DNA from: Danxiaibacter flavus
GTDB lineage: Bacteria > Bacteroidota > Bacteroidia > Chitinophagales > Chitinophagaceae
Length of the DNA: 64,000 nucleotides
Assembly: GCF_041060425.1 (NCBI RefSeq)
Contig: NZ_JAULBC010000004.1
Coordinates: 1-64,000 of the forward strand
Reading direction: 5' to 3'
In this document: piece after piece, positions 47,356 through 56,186 of the stretch
Numbering within the stretch: the first letter of the stretch is position 1
How the letters are laid out: every line of letters starts with the position of its first letter
Made by a program: the position numbers and the translations under genes
The notes under the pieces: generated by a model
The model's input: the letters and a program-made list of their open reading frames with translations, nothing else
Database searches by the model: none
Told to the model about the DNA's origin: nothing

Positions 47356-47411
47356 ATGTGCGAATGTGCGGGTGTGCAAATGTGCGGGTGTGCAAATGTG
47401 CGAATGTGCGA
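47356..47411. repeat. Seven phase-perfect octamers ATGTGCGA/GTGTGCAA
   Basis: atgtgcga, atgtgcgg, gtgtgcaa, atgtgcgg, gtgtgcaa, atgtgcga, atgtgcga, with no indel. The array lies 45 bases upstream of the isomerase lipoprotein gene. Confidence 0.92.
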
Positions 47412-47711
47412 ATGCCTAAGAATTGAGAATTGACAATTGAAAATTGAAAATGAACGGAGCGAGTCTTATTTCACTCATTATCTCGTTTAAATACCCACAT
47501 TCTATCAGATATCTGCACATTTGCCATTTGCACACCTGCACATTTACTCATCTGCACATTCACGCATTCTCCCTCATTTTCAATTTTCAATTTTCAATTT
47601 CACCCATCTGCACATTCGCACATTTACTCATTCGCACATTCACCCATTCACCCTCATTTTCAATTGTCCCCGCCTGAATGACGTCAGTCGGGCAGGAATT
47701 TTCAATTTTCA
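47412..47711. repeat. Inverted partners of GTGCGAAT and AATTGAC arrays before the TonB receptor stop codon
   Basis: AATTGAC/AATTGAA words (47419-47450) are followed by a non-repeat stretch (47455-47510). Then come reverse-complement words of both families: CTGCACATT/GCACATTC (47512-47570 and 47600-47650) and TTTTCAA (47574-47602, 47655-47711). The order is mirrored relative to 47356-47450, so the gap can fold back on itself. The receptor's TGA stop is part of an AATTGAA unit. Confidence 0.75.
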
Positions 47712-50129
47712 ATTGTTGAAGTTTAAGGGTACGCTTACCTTAAAAGTAAAATTGCGGCCCATATTAAATACGCCTGTGCGGCCTGTTACATTGTTTTCTG
47801 CGGTGTATTTCAATCTGCTGAGATGGTTTTGATAAGCTATATCTCCAAGGTTGTTGCCTGCAATGTTTATCGAGAATAGCGTCCTGCCCTTGCTCGCAAT
47901 ATCAGCTCCGATGCCTGCATTTATCAACCAGTAATCGCTTGTAGCAGTTTCCGTATTATACCCTGTAAAGGGATGGCTTTGCTTAAAATTGTAATCGCTT
48001 TGCAGGCTTACATAAAAGTTTTTGATGGATTTTCCCTTGGTAAGAAAATTACCTCTAAGCTCGGAAAATAATCTTGCGGCAGGAATCATTGGCACGTTGG
48101 AAGATCCGTCAAGTGCCTCTTTAAATTGTGCCCTCGTATAAGAAAAGCTGTTTTCAAAATGGAGCCAGTCCAACGGGTGCGGATGGATATCGATGGTTGC
48201 TTCTCCACCATATAAATATGCATCATGCTGAGAAAAACGAAATACATTTAATAAGGCACCTGTTTCGCTATCAACAATGATTGAATCCTGGCCTGCGCCA
48301 TTCAATACTTTCTGATAAAAGATGTAATTGCTGATGTTATTGTAGAATAAGCTTGCATTAATGGAAACGTGTTCCGTATTAATATCAACTCCGCCATCAA
48401 CCTGGAAACTAACTTCAGAAGAAAGATTCTTCTCGCCAACTTCATAACGATTGGTGCCTTCGTGCGCACCGTTGCTGGCTAATTCTGCAAAATTGGGAGC
48501 ACGGAAACCACGAGCCACATTCAGCTTCAACGTAACTAGTTTGGATACTTCATAGCTCAGGCCGGCACTTCCAGAAACGTTGGCAAAATTCTTTTCAAAC
48601 GGAGCAAATTTCTGTTCATTGTCAACCAGCATTTGTTTCCCTTCTGCATGCCTGTTATCTACACGCAGACCACCACTTAACTGCAATCCATTCTTATAAT
48701 ATTGTGTATAGATAAACCCTCCAATATCAAACAATGAATAATCAGGTATTATTACTTCTTCTGCCCTGTTGGTGTTGGTTTGCGACATTCCCGTTATACC
48801 AAAGCTTGTCTTCCATTCTTTTTTACCGGTTAAATGATAGCGCGCGGCATAAGTAATTGTTTTCAGATCAAAATAGGCATTTGGCACATCCACCGCATCT
48901 ATGTTGCCAAACTCGCGGCGTTGATTGCGCTGGTAGCCCAGTGTTACGTCCAGTTTATTTTTGCCGATGTTAAAACTATTGTCAGCCGTTACTTTGAAAT
49001 GCCCGATGTGCTGGTAAGGAATTAAGGGGGTAATGCTTTTAAAATCATTGTCAGTTGCAATTTCTTCTCCTCCGCTTACTGCTTTAATAAACTTTCCGGT
49101 AGCGGAGTCCCGATCACCTTCCACCATTCCTGCCTTTAAATTAAAGTCGCTGACATACAACCTCGTAAAGCCCCACCTTCCGGCATAGCCAGCCATCGCA
49201 CCAAAATTATGTTCGGCAAATTTTGAATTGAATACATAACCGTCATATTGGTTTTTGTAGTCGTGAGAAGCTTTATATGTGCCATAAGCATTCCAGCTAA
49301 AGCCATTTTTTGTACCGCCAATGTTACCGTTAAATCCACGCAGGGCACTATTGGTTTGATATTCGGCCAAAACGTTTCCTTTTATTGTTCCTTCGGGCGC
49401 CGGCACCTGGCTTTGAATGTTAATTACGCCTGCAATAGCATCGCTTCCGTACATCATAGAAGCCGGCCCTTTGAGCACTTCTATTTTCTGAACATTGTAA
49501 TCATCTATTTCAATACCATGCTCATCACCCCATTGTTGGCCTTCCTGTCTTACGCCATCATTTATTACTACAACTCTGTTATACCCAAGGCCGCGGATAA
49601 AGGGCTTGGCAATAGCCGGACCGGTAGTTACCACAGAAACGCCCGGAACGGCCTTACTTAAACCTTCCATTACATTTGTAGATGATACATGCAATAAATC
49701 ATTTTGCCTTAACACGCTTACCGGCTGCGGAGATAACCGTAAACGGATGGCAGAGGCCACGCCGGTTACCGTTACAGCCTCCTGCTCAACAATTGCCGGC
49801 TTTAGCGTATAATTTTTTTCCGTATTGCCTTTAATAATTACCGTTTCCAATATACTCGTATAGCCCTGGTAAGATATCTCTACAAGGTATTTGCCTTCTT
49901 TAACACCTGTTGTTTTAAACTCACCGTTATTGTTGGCAATAGCACCGGCGTTTGCATCATGAATAATAATACTTGCCTGAGGTAAAGGCTTGCCTGAAGT
50001 TTCATCCCTTACAGTACCCGATAAATAAGATTTTTCAGTGGTTGCAGTAGAGCGGTTAGCCTTTTGCGCCGTTGCATATACTCCTAAAAGCAACGTGGCA
50101 AAAAAGATTGAAAGTCGTAGCATATTCAT
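47709..50129 (-). CDS. TonB-dependent receptor with carboxypeptidase-regulatory domain, metal-type (ZnuD-like?)
   Basis: 806 residues. Signal peptide (IFFATLLLGVYATAQ), carboxypeptidase-regulatory-like domain (about 35-115, LSGTVRDETSGKPLPQASII), plug (about 125-240, with VMEGLSKAVPGVSVVTTGP, RGLGYNRVVVINDGVRQEG and KIEVLKGPASMMYGSDAIAG) and a barrel. The plug loop QQWGDEHGIEID recalls ZnuD-type zinc receptors, and His residues occur in barrel segments (IDIHPHPLDWLHFE). Two TTGCAAC-type dyads overlap its promoter, as expected for a Fur/Zur-type repressor. The zinc or heme role is inference. It is divergent from an ECF sigma operon. Confidence 0.85.
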   Translation of the reverse strand: MNMLRLSIFFATLLLGVYATAQKANRSTATTEKSYLSGTVRDETSGKPLPQASIIIHDANAGAIANNNGEFKTTGVKEGKYLVEISYQGYTSILETVIIKGNTEKNYTLKPAIVEQEAVTVTGVASAIRLRLSPQPVSVLRQNDLLHVSSTNVMEGLSKAVPGVSVVTTGPAIAKPFIRGLGYNRVVVINDGVRQEGQQWGDEHGIEIDDYNVQKIEVLKGPASMMYGSDAIAGVINIQSQVPAPEGTIKGNVLAEYQTNSALRGFNGNIGGTKNGFSWNAYGTYKASHDYKNQYDGYVFNSKFAEHNFGAMAGYAGRWGFTRLYVSDFNLKAGMVEGDRDSATGKFIKAVSGGEEIATDNDFKSITPLIPYQHIGHFKVTADNSFNIGKNKLDVTLGYQRNQRREFGNIDAVDVPNAYFDLKTITYAARYHLTGKKEWKTSFGITGMSQTNTNRAEEVIIPDYSLFDIGGFIYTQYYKNGLQLSGGLRVDNRHAEGKQMLVDNEQKFAPFEKNFANVSGSAGLSYEVSKLVTLKLNVARGFRAPNFAELASNGAHEGTNRYEVGEKNLSSEVSFQVDGGVDINTEHVSINASLFYNNISNYIFYQKVLNGAGQDSIIVDSETGALLNVFRFSQHDAYLYGGEATIDIHPHPLDWLHFENSFSYTRAQFKEALDGSSNVPMIPAARLFSELRGNFLTKGKSIKNFYVSLQSDYNFKQSHPFTGYNTETATSDYWLINAGIGADIASKGRTLFSINIAGNNLGDIAYQNHLSRLKYTAENNVTGRTGVFNMGRNFTFKVSVPLNFNN

Positions 50130-50137
50130 TTTTTGTT

Positions 50138-50187
50138 ACAATGTTGCAAATATAGGGGTTTATTATTTTTTTCAACAATGTTGCAAA
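50138..50187 (-). promoter_or_regulatory. TonB-receptor promoter overlapped by two dyad operators
   Basis: On the minus strand, TTG (50175-50173), 18 bases, then TATATTTG (50154-50147), an exact TAnnTTTG element. The 13-base word ACAATGTTGCAAA occurs twice on the plus strand (50138-50150 and 50175-50187). Read on the minus strand each gives TTGCAAC-ATT-GTTGnAA or a close variant. One copy covers the -7 box and start point, the other adjoins the -33 box, which is typical repressor geometry. Confidence 0.6.
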
Positions 50188-50271
50188 AATTAATTCATTG
50201 TAAACATTTGTCGATTCATGCAGCATTGCATTAATTTTTTTGTCTAAATTTATGGGTACTTCAAATACCTT

Positions 50272-50850
50272 ATGACCGAAGAAGCACTCATTTACGGTTG
50301 TCTCCAGAACGATCCCACAGCACAAAGGGAGCTGTACAACAGGTACAGTCCTAAAATGCTATCGGTTTGTTACAGGTACGCGCAGAACCGGGAAGACGCC
50401 GAAGACATGCTTCAGGAGGGTTTCATTAAGGTTTTTACCCAAATAAATACATTTCAGAATAAAGGAGCTTTTGAGGGTTGGGTTAGGAAAGTCATCGTTC
50501 ATACTTGTATCAATTTTTTAAAAAAATACAAGAAATTTAATGAGAACGTTGATCTGGCTTACGCCACCTATCTGCAGGTAAAGGAAGAAACCATTCCTTC
50601 ACTAATGCAGGCGAAGCAGGTGGTTGAATGCATAAGACTTTTACCCGTTGGATATAAAACAGTCTTAAACCTTTATGCTATTGAAGGGTACAGTCACAAA
50701 GAAATCGCAGAAATGTTGGAAATAGAAGAAAGTACAAGCAGAAGCCAATATACCAGGGCAAAAGCCATGCTGGAAGCCATTCTGATAAAGAAGAAAATAT
50801 TGGAAAAGCCGGAAGCAGATCTGGCACTGCATGTTGTGTTTAAAAAATAA
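50272..50850 (+). CDS. ECF-type RNA polymerase sigma factor
   Basis: 192 residues, sigma-70 family of the extracytoplasmic type. Region 2: CLQNDPTAQRELYNRYSPKM, NREDAEDMLQEGFIKVF and FEGWVRKVIVHTCINFL (about 10-85). Region 4: LPVGYKTVLNLYAIEGYSHKEIAEML and STSRSQYTRAKAML (about 125-172). No FecR-type anti-sigma gene follows. Instead, 15 bases downstream, there is a gene whose N terminus may act as the anti-sigma part. The two are clearly one operon. Confidence 0.93.
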   Translation: MTEEALIYGCLQNDPTAQRELYNRYSPKMLSVCYRYAQNREDAEDMLQEGFIKVFTQINTFQNKGAFEGWVRKVIVHTCINFLKKYKKFNENVDLAYATYLQVKEETIPSLMQAKQVVECIRLLPVGYKTVLNLYAIEGYSHKEIAEMLEIEESTSRSQYTRAKAMLEAILIKKKILEKPEADLALHVVFKK

Positions 50851-50865
50851 CCAGGACTAAACGTA

Positions 50866-52284
50866 ATGAGGAGCCCATTACATAATGATGATTTTGAAAG
50901 TTTTCTTCAAAAGCAGGTGAATCAGCATCGGATGTATGCTGCCGACCAGATTTGGAGGAACATTCAGGAAGAACTGCATGGCAAAAGCCGGTGGCCCGCT
51001 CTTACATTTACTGCTATTGCTGTTATTGCTCTTCTCGTTGCCGGAACACTTCTTGTAAAGCCTGAAAAAAGACTTCAAAACGTCGAACTATATGCCCGGA
51101 CGCATGCAAAAGCGCAACAACCGGCGCCTGAAAAATCAGGCGATGGCTACCAAACTATCGAAGAACGCATTTTACCCAATACTGTAACTGAAAAGACAAT
51201 AGCTGCGGTAAAAAACAAGCTGAACGGTCAGCAGGTTCAACAGGAAAACCCTGCCGGCGACCTGGTTGCGAAAGTGGATGAAGCAAACCTTTCAGCCGTT
51301 TCAGATAAAAAGACAGTTGCAAAACCTGATTTAAAAAATGACGAAGTAACACTCGCCAAACTGAATAACGTTGATGTTACAGAATTATCTCAGGCTATTA
51401 TCATAAATAACCCGGCAAATTTGCTGGCGTTAACATCGCCTTTAACCAATCAGGCTATAGCAGATGAACAACTTTCCAATCATGCTCCGCTTCCGATAGA
51501 ATTTACATTGTCAAAACCCAAGGCGTCCAGCATGAAGCAATATTCATTCTTACAGCGCCTGGCTTTACAATTTTATATAACACCTTCTTCAAGCTACCGC
51601 ACTTTAATTGATGATAAATCACAGAGAATCAATTCAAGTTACCTTAACAACACGCCATTGGCAAATACGTCACTTGACGCGAACAGCGCGGTAAAACAAA
51701 AACCGGCCATGGGTATAGAAATAGGCCTTGGCGTTGGTTACAATCTGAGCAAAAGGTTTATGATCAAATCCGGGCTTCAGTTTAACGCCAGACAATATAA
51801 TATTGAAGCATATAATGTTCCGACTCAGCAAACTTCAGTCGGCCTGGGATACGACAATGTGTACAGAACAACCTCTTCCTACAGCACTACTCCTGCCGGA
51901 AGTACTTCAGTTACAACCATACAGAATAAAACTTACGAGTTGTCGTTGCCAATTGGCGCTGATTACAGGATCCTTCGTTCAGGTTCTGGTAAAGTAGCAT
52001 GGAACGTGGCGGCTTCCATTCAACCAACTTATACTTTTGACAAAGAACCATTCCTTCTCAGCACCGATCTGAAAAATTATGCGGACGGAACCGACCTGAT
52101 GAGAAAATGGAATTTCAATTCCTCTATAGAAACTTATGTAAGTTTCCAATCAGGAAAATACAGGTGGCAAATAGGCCCGCAGTTCCGTTACCAGGTACTG
52201 CCAACTTACATCAAGAATTACCCGATCAAGGAACACTTGTTTGATTACGGCATCAAGGTTGGATTTAGCAAGAGGCTGAAGTAG
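50866..52284 (+). CDS. Putative anti-sigma N terminus plus membrane helix fused to an outer-membrane beta-barrel
   Basis: 472 residues. Residues 1-42 are a hydrophilic cytoplasmic segment (NDDFESFLQKQVNQHRMY, QIWRNIQEELHGK). Residues about 43-64 form one membrane helix (WPALTFTAIAVIALLVAGTL). Residues about 65-220 are a disordered Gln/Lys/Asn-rich linker. Residues about 225-472 look like an outer-membrane barrel (LQFYITPSSSYRTL, GIEIGLGVGYNLSKRFMIKSG, final YGIKVGFSKRL). There is no cleavable signal peptide. Encoded 15 bases after the sigma factor gene, it looks like a trans-envelope regulator. The fusion is seen in the sequence; the regulatory role is inferred. Confidence 0.78.
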   Translation: MRSPLHNDDFESFLQKQVNQHRMYAADQIWRNIQEELHGKSRWPALTFTAIAVIALLVAGTLLVKPEKRLQNVELYARTHAKAQQPAPEKSGDGYQTIEERILPNTVTEKTIAAVKNKLNGQQVQQENPAGDLVAKVDEANLSAVSDKKTVAKPDLKNDEVTLAKLNNVDVTELSQAIIINNPANLLALTSPLTNQAIADEQLSNHAPLPIEFTLSKPKASSMKQYSFLQRLALQFYITPSSSYRTLIDDKSQRINSSYLNNTPLANTSLDANSAVKQKPAMGIEIGLGVGYNLSKRFMIKSGLQFNARQYNIEAYNVPTQQTSVGLGYDNVYRTTSSYSTTPAGSTSVTTIQNKTYELSLPIGADYRILRSGSGKVAWNVAASIQPTYTFDKEPFLLSTDLKNYADGTDLMRKWNFNSSIETYVSFQSGKYRWQIGPQFRYQVLPTYIKNYPIKEHLFDYGIKVGFSKRLK

Positions 52285-52287
52285 GTA

Positions 52288-52384
52288 AGGTATCAGGCAT
52301 TAGGTGTCAGGTATCAGGTTTGGTGTGTGCAATAAGGCGTTAGCAGCCACAATTTTCAATTCTCCATTTTCAATTGTCAATTAC
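52288..52384. repeat. AGGTATC heptamers after the barrel gene, then AATTTTC words
   Basis: aggtatc, aggcatt, aggtgtc, aggtatc, aggtttg in phase (52288-52322), starting three bases after the stop codon. TTTTCAA/AATTGTC words (52352-52384) follow, up to the next gene. Confidence 0.82.
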
Positions 52385-52397
52385 CTAATTTCGTTTG

Positions 52398-52976
52398 ATG
52401 AAAAAAATTGTTGCCGTCGCGACACTATTGGTTTTATTTTCCTGCAATTCAAAAAACACTCCGGAAGAGGGCGCTAAAATTATCAACAACGATTCAACTG
52501 TTTTTTATCCCATCCGCCAGTTTTTTACAGAAGACAAAAAGGATGTAGACAGTACGCCTTATTTTCTTTACAGGATTGCAGAGAAAGATGGCAGGCGTGA
52601 TTCCACACCCATTTCAAAACGGACTTTTGATAGCCTGGCAAGCATGTTCACCGCCTTTGATATAAATGATACTTCGGTAAAGAAATATTACGAGGAAAAT
52701 GTCTTTAACGATCTTACAACAAACAGCATTACGTTAAGTTACAGGAGCATAAATAAGCGATTGCCGGTTCAGAGTATTGACGTGCTGCTAAACAACGAGA
52801 GCCAAAGGGTAAAGCGAATATTTGTAAGCAAATTGAGCAATAAAGGCGACACCGTGATAATAGATAAAATGGGATGGAAAGCAAATGAAAGCTTTTACAT
52901 AAACAGGCTGATCCAGCTTCCGGGAGGAAAGGAACAATCTGAAAAAAATACCGTAATATGGAATAAAAAAAATTGA
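52398..52976 (+). CDS. Small lipoprotein of unknown function
   Basis: 192 residues from the ATG at 52398. I do not recognise the family. Lipobox LLVLFSC (Cys about 15), then a hydrophilic Asn/Asp/Lys-rich domain with predicted strands, for example STVFYPIRQFFTEDKKDVDS, YFLYRIAEKDGRRDS, NSITLSYRSI and KRIFVSKLSNKGDTVIID. It lies between the sigma operon and uvrC and is probably a single-gene unit. The final Asn and the TGA stop are the first bases of an AATTGAA array. Confidence 0.7.
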   Translation: MKKIVAVATLLVLFSCNSKNTPEEGAKIINNDSTVFYPIRQFFTEDKKDVDSTPYFLYRIAEKDGRRDSTPISKRTFDSLASMFTAFDINDTSVKKYYEENVFNDLTTNSITLSYRSINKRLPVQSIDVLLNNESQRVKRIFVSKLSNKGDTVIIDKMGWKANESFYINRLIQLPGGKEQSEKNTVIWNKKN

Positions 52977-53055
52977 AAATTGAAAGTTGAAAATTGACAA
53001 TTAAGAACTCCGCCGCCGGCTTCATTTTCAATTATCAATTTTCAATTGTCAATTA
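52974..53055. repeat. AATTGAA heptamers with a facing inverted copy between lipoprotein gene and uvrC
   Basis: aattgaa, aattgaa, agttgaa, aattgac, aattaag from 52974, sharing the lipoprotein stop codon. The reverse complement (tttcaattatcaat and tttcaattgtcaat) occupies 53026-53055. The result is a hairpin of about 80 bases. Confidence 0.8.
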
Positions 53056-53063
53056 GTGTAATT

Positions 53064-54875
53064 ATGACATCTGCAGAATTTCAACAAATAGCACATAAAA
53101 TTCCGGTACAGCCGGGTATTTACAAATATTTTGATTCAAAAGGGGATCTTATATACGTTGGGAAGGCCAAAAGCCTTCGCAAACGGGTAAGCTCGTACTT
53201 CAATAAAACTTTCTCAGGTTATAAGACGCATGAACTGGTTCAGCGCGTTCATCATATCGAATTTACCATTGTAGGTTCAGAGCAGGATGCTTTCCTTTTG
53301 GAAAATTCACTCATCAAACAATTTCAACCCAAATACAACATCAACCTGAAAGACGATAAATCTTATCCCTTTATCGTCATCAAAAAAGAACCTTTTCCAC
53401 GGATCTTTCTCACCAGGAGAAAGATCAATGATGGCTCCGAGTACCTGGGGCCGTTTACTTCCGCAGGAAAAGTGCGCGAATTGATCGGCTTCATCCGCCA
53501 GTTTATTCCGTTAAGAACCTGCAAATTGAATTTAACCAAAGAAGCCATACAAAGAGGTAAGTTCAAAGTTTGCCTGGAGTATCATTTGGGAAATTGCAAA
53601 GGCCCGTGTGAGGGTTTACAGTCGGAGGAGGATTACGCAGAAGCATTGCAAGAGGTTCGACAGATGTTGAAAGGAAACCTCTCACCCGTATTTGAAAAGC
53701 TCAAGGCGCAAATGCAGGAACATGCGATGAATCTTCAGTTTGAAAAAGCAGAGCAAGTAAGAAAAAAGATCGATTACCTGGAAAGCTACCAGGCAAAATC
53801 AATCATTGTAAGCAGGCATATTGGAACGCTGGATGTTTTTTCTATTTTGAAGGAAGATGAAACGGCATATGTAAACTACCTGATGGTAGAAAACGGAACG
53901 ATTGTCCAAACTCATACCATTGAACTGGAAACAAAGCTGGAAGAAACGGAGAACGAAGTATTGGAGTTTGCAGTCGGCAACCTGCGCGAGACATTTAATA
54001 GCCTTGCAAGAGAAATTGTACTGCCATTCGAAATAGATTACCCCGAAGAAACGGTTACCGTAACAGTTCCCAAAGGTGGCGATAAAAAGAAGCTGCTCGA
54101 GCTGTCCCAAAAGAATGTAAACTACTTTAAAGAAGAACTGCGCAAGAAGAAAATACTCGCGCTGGAAGGCAAGAGTGATATGGAAAAGAAAAAAGTGCTT
54201 TACCAGCTACAGGAAGCATTGCATCTTAGAGAAGCGCCTGTTCATATTGAGTGCTTTGATAATTCCAACTTCCAGGGCAGTTTTCCCGTTTCAGCAATGG
54301 TTTGCTTCAGAGATGGAGTTCCGAGTAAAAAGGACTACAGACATTATAATGTAAAGACCGTTGAGGGCATCAATGACTTCGCTACCATGAAGGAAGTTGT
54401 TTACCGCAGGTATAAGCGTTTAAAGGACGAAGAAACGTCACTTCCGCAACTGGTCATTATAGATGGAGGGAAGGGACAATTAGGTGCTGCAATGGAAAGC
54501 ATAAGAGAACTGGACCTGGTGGGCAAGATGACCGTTGTTGGGCTGGCGAAAAATGAAGAGGAAATATTTTTTCCGGGTGATCAACAATCTATTAAGTTGC
54601 CCTGGGACAGTGAGAGCCTGAAGCTGGTGCGGAGAATAAGGGATGAAGTGCACCGCTTTGGCATTACGTTCCATCGCCAGAAACGATCAAAAGGCACGTT
54701 TGTAAACGAGTTGGAAAGCATTAAAGGAATAGGCCAGCAAACAGCGACGCAATTGCTACAGCATTTTAAGTCTGTAGGCAATATAAAAACAAAATCCGCT
54801 GATGAAATCGCCCAGGTAATAGGCAAATCAAAAGCGGATATTGTGGTGAATTATTTTGCAGAAAAACAGAAATAG
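53064..54875 (+). CDS. uvrC: Excinuclease ABC subunit UvrC
   Basis: Makes both incisions in nucleotide excision repair with UvrAB. 603 residues from the ATG at 53064; the alternative at 53046 translates repeat sequence. GIY-YIG nuclease domain (about 10-95, QPGIYKYFDSKGDLIYVGKA), UVR motif (about 210-240, MNLQFEKAEQVRKKIDYLE), RNase H-like 5' nuclease domain (about 380-540, HIECFDNSNFQGSFPVSAMV and LVIIDGGKGQLGAA), and C-terminal helix-hairpin-helix (LESIKGIGQQTATQLLQHF). Complete and ordinary. Confidence 0.96.
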   Translation: MTSAEFQQIAHKIPVQPGIYKYFDSKGDLIYVGKAKSLRKRVSSYFNKTFSGYKTHELVQRVHHIEFTIVGSEQDAFLLENSLIKQFQPKYNINLKDDKSYPFIVIKKEPFPRIFLTRRKINDGSEYLGPFTSAGKVRELIGFIRQFIPLRTCKLNLTKEAIQRGKFKVCLEYHLGNCKGPCEGLQSEEDYAEALQEVRQMLKGNLSPVFEKLKAQMQEHAMNLQFEKAEQVRKKIDYLESYQAKSIIVSRHIGTLDVFSILKEDETAYVNYLMVENGTIVQTHTIELETKLEETENEVLEFAVGNLRETFNSLAREIVLPFEIDYPEETVTVTVPKGGDKKKLLELSQKNVNYFKEELRKKKILALEGKSDMEKKKVLYQLQEALHLREAPVHIECFDNSNFQGSFPVSAMVCFRDGVPSKKDYRHYNVKTVEGINDFATMKEVVYRRYKRLKDEETSLPQLVIIDGGKGQLGAAMESIRELDLVGKMTVVGLAKNEEEIFFPGDQQSIKLPWDSESLKLVRRIRDEVHRFGITFHRQKRSKGTFVNELESIKGIGQQTATQLLQHFKSVGNIKTKSADEIAQVIGKSKADIVVNYFAEKQK

Positions 54876-54879
54876 CCAT

Positions 54880-55050
54880 GTAAGATGTACGATTTTAGAT
54901 GTACGATGTGTAATGTACTTTATCAAAATCAACCTGCACCTAAGTACGAAGTACGATTTACGAAGTACTCGACTGCAACAGGCTTATGAAACTCAAGCCG
55001 GCCTGTATTTATCAGCTCACAGCTGATAGCTAATAGCTGATAGCTCCTTA
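54880..55050. repeat. TGTACGAT words then AGCTGAT heptamers containing the Zn-peptidase stop codon
   Basis: GTACGAT/AGTACGAA words (54882-54970) follow uvrC. Then agctcac, agctgat, agctaat, agctgat, agctcct (55014-55048) run in phase into the TAA of the minus-strand peptidase gene. Confidence 0.78.
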
Positions 55051-55734
55051 GTTTCTGTTTCTGTTTCCCAGGAAAATGAAAATATACTGTACCAGGGTAA
55101 CCAGGCTGGCCAATGCGGCAACAACATAGGTCATGGCGGCCCATTTCAGGGCGTCTTTTGCTTTATCATGCTCTTGCCCGCGGGTTATATTGGTGCTGTT
55201 TAACCAAACCAGGGCCCTGTTGCTGGCATCAAATTCTACAGGCAACGTAATCAGCGAGAAAATGGTTGTCATTGCAAAAAGGAAAATTCCAATTAATAAC
55301 AAGGCAGGAAATACTTTAATCATCAAAATCCCGCCCAGCAAAACCCACTGCACAATATTACTGCTGAACTGAACAATAGGTACCAGTTTGCTACGCATTG
55401 TCAACCAACGGTAAGCGGTTGCGTGTTGAACCGCATGCCCGCACTCATGGGCTGCAACAGCAGCTGCCGCAATACTGCTTCCCTGGTAAACTTCAGGGCT
55501 AAGATTAACGGTCTTGTCCAGCGGATTATAATGGTCTGTAAGATGTCCCTCAACAGAGGTTACTGTTACATCATAAATGTTGTTATCCCGAAGCATTTTT
55601 TCAGCCACTTGCCGCCCTGTCAAACCGCTCGAAAGTGGCTCCTGACTGTAGTGCGCAAACTTGCTTTTGAGCACCATCGAAACCAGCATACTAATACCCA
55701 CAAAAAGAAGGGAAACAAGGAAAATTGAGTTCAT
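55048..55734 (-). CDS. Membrane zinc metallopeptidase (YugP-like)
   Basis: 228 residues. Zn peptidase 2 family (YugP). Motif AAVAAHECGHAVQHA (about 98-112) is the HExxH zinc site with Cys at the third position, as usual in this family. At least three membrane segments: the N terminus (IFLVSLLFVGISMLV), about 130-165 (WVLLGGILMIKVFPALLLIGIF) and the C terminus (MTYVVAALASLVTLVQYIFIF). Substrate unknown; likely membrane-protein quality control. Divergent from radA across a gap that carries a candidate small RNA. Confidence 0.9.
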   Translation of the reverse strand: MNSIFLVSLLFVGISMLVSMVLKSKFAHYSQEPLSSGLTGRQVAEKMLRDNNIYDVTVTSVEGHLTDHYNPLDKTVNLSPEVYQGSSIAAAAVAAHECGHAVQHATAYRWLTMRSKLVPIVQFSSNIVQWVLLGGILMIKVFPALLLIGIFLFAMTTIFSLITLPVEFDASNRALVWLNSTNITRGQEHDKAKDALKWAAMTYVVAALASLVTLVQYIFIFLGNRNRN

Positions 55735-55923
55735 TTTTTCTTATTTAAAAGATAGTCTACAAATAATTAACCAACTCAGAAACAATGACTTATTGTACCT
55801 CGCGTACGCTTCCAAAGGTCATAATGACATAATAAATTTATGAAATATTACAATTTGGGCAAAATGTCAGTATTAACCGGCTATTTTAGGGGTTGAAAGT
55901 TATCAACAAGGGTAAAAATTAAT

Positions 55924-56008
55924 TTTGAAATGTGCCTCATTATTGTAATTTAGTGGCAGAATTTAATGGGTTAGTAAGTAAAAGGTCGGTAGCCATACCG
56001 GCCTTTTT
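55924..56008 (+). ncRNA. Candidate small RNA with its own promoter and intrinsic terminator
   Basis: TTTG (55924-55927), 18 bases, TAATTTAG (55946-55953, one mismatch to TAnnTTTG) forms a promoter. Then come about 25 transcribed bases and a terminator: AAAAGGTCGGTA, loop GCCA, TACCGGCCTTTT plus T's (55980-56008), a 12-base stem with one G-T pair. No gene ends here on either strand, because the flanking genes diverge. The transcript would be about 50 bases. The rest of 55735-56186 shows nothing recognisable. Confidence 0.4.
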
Positions 56009-56186
56009 ACTGTCCGGAAGTTTCTCTTTTAACTACCACAAAACTCACTTAAAAAATCAGGTACTTTCATCAAAACTGTCAACAAATCTCACCTCGTTAT
56101 TGTTCTTCGCGAAGATTTATTCGCACTAAAAATGGAACTGATCTTTTGCATAAAATTTCAACGCATAACTCTTCTATCTTTACCGC

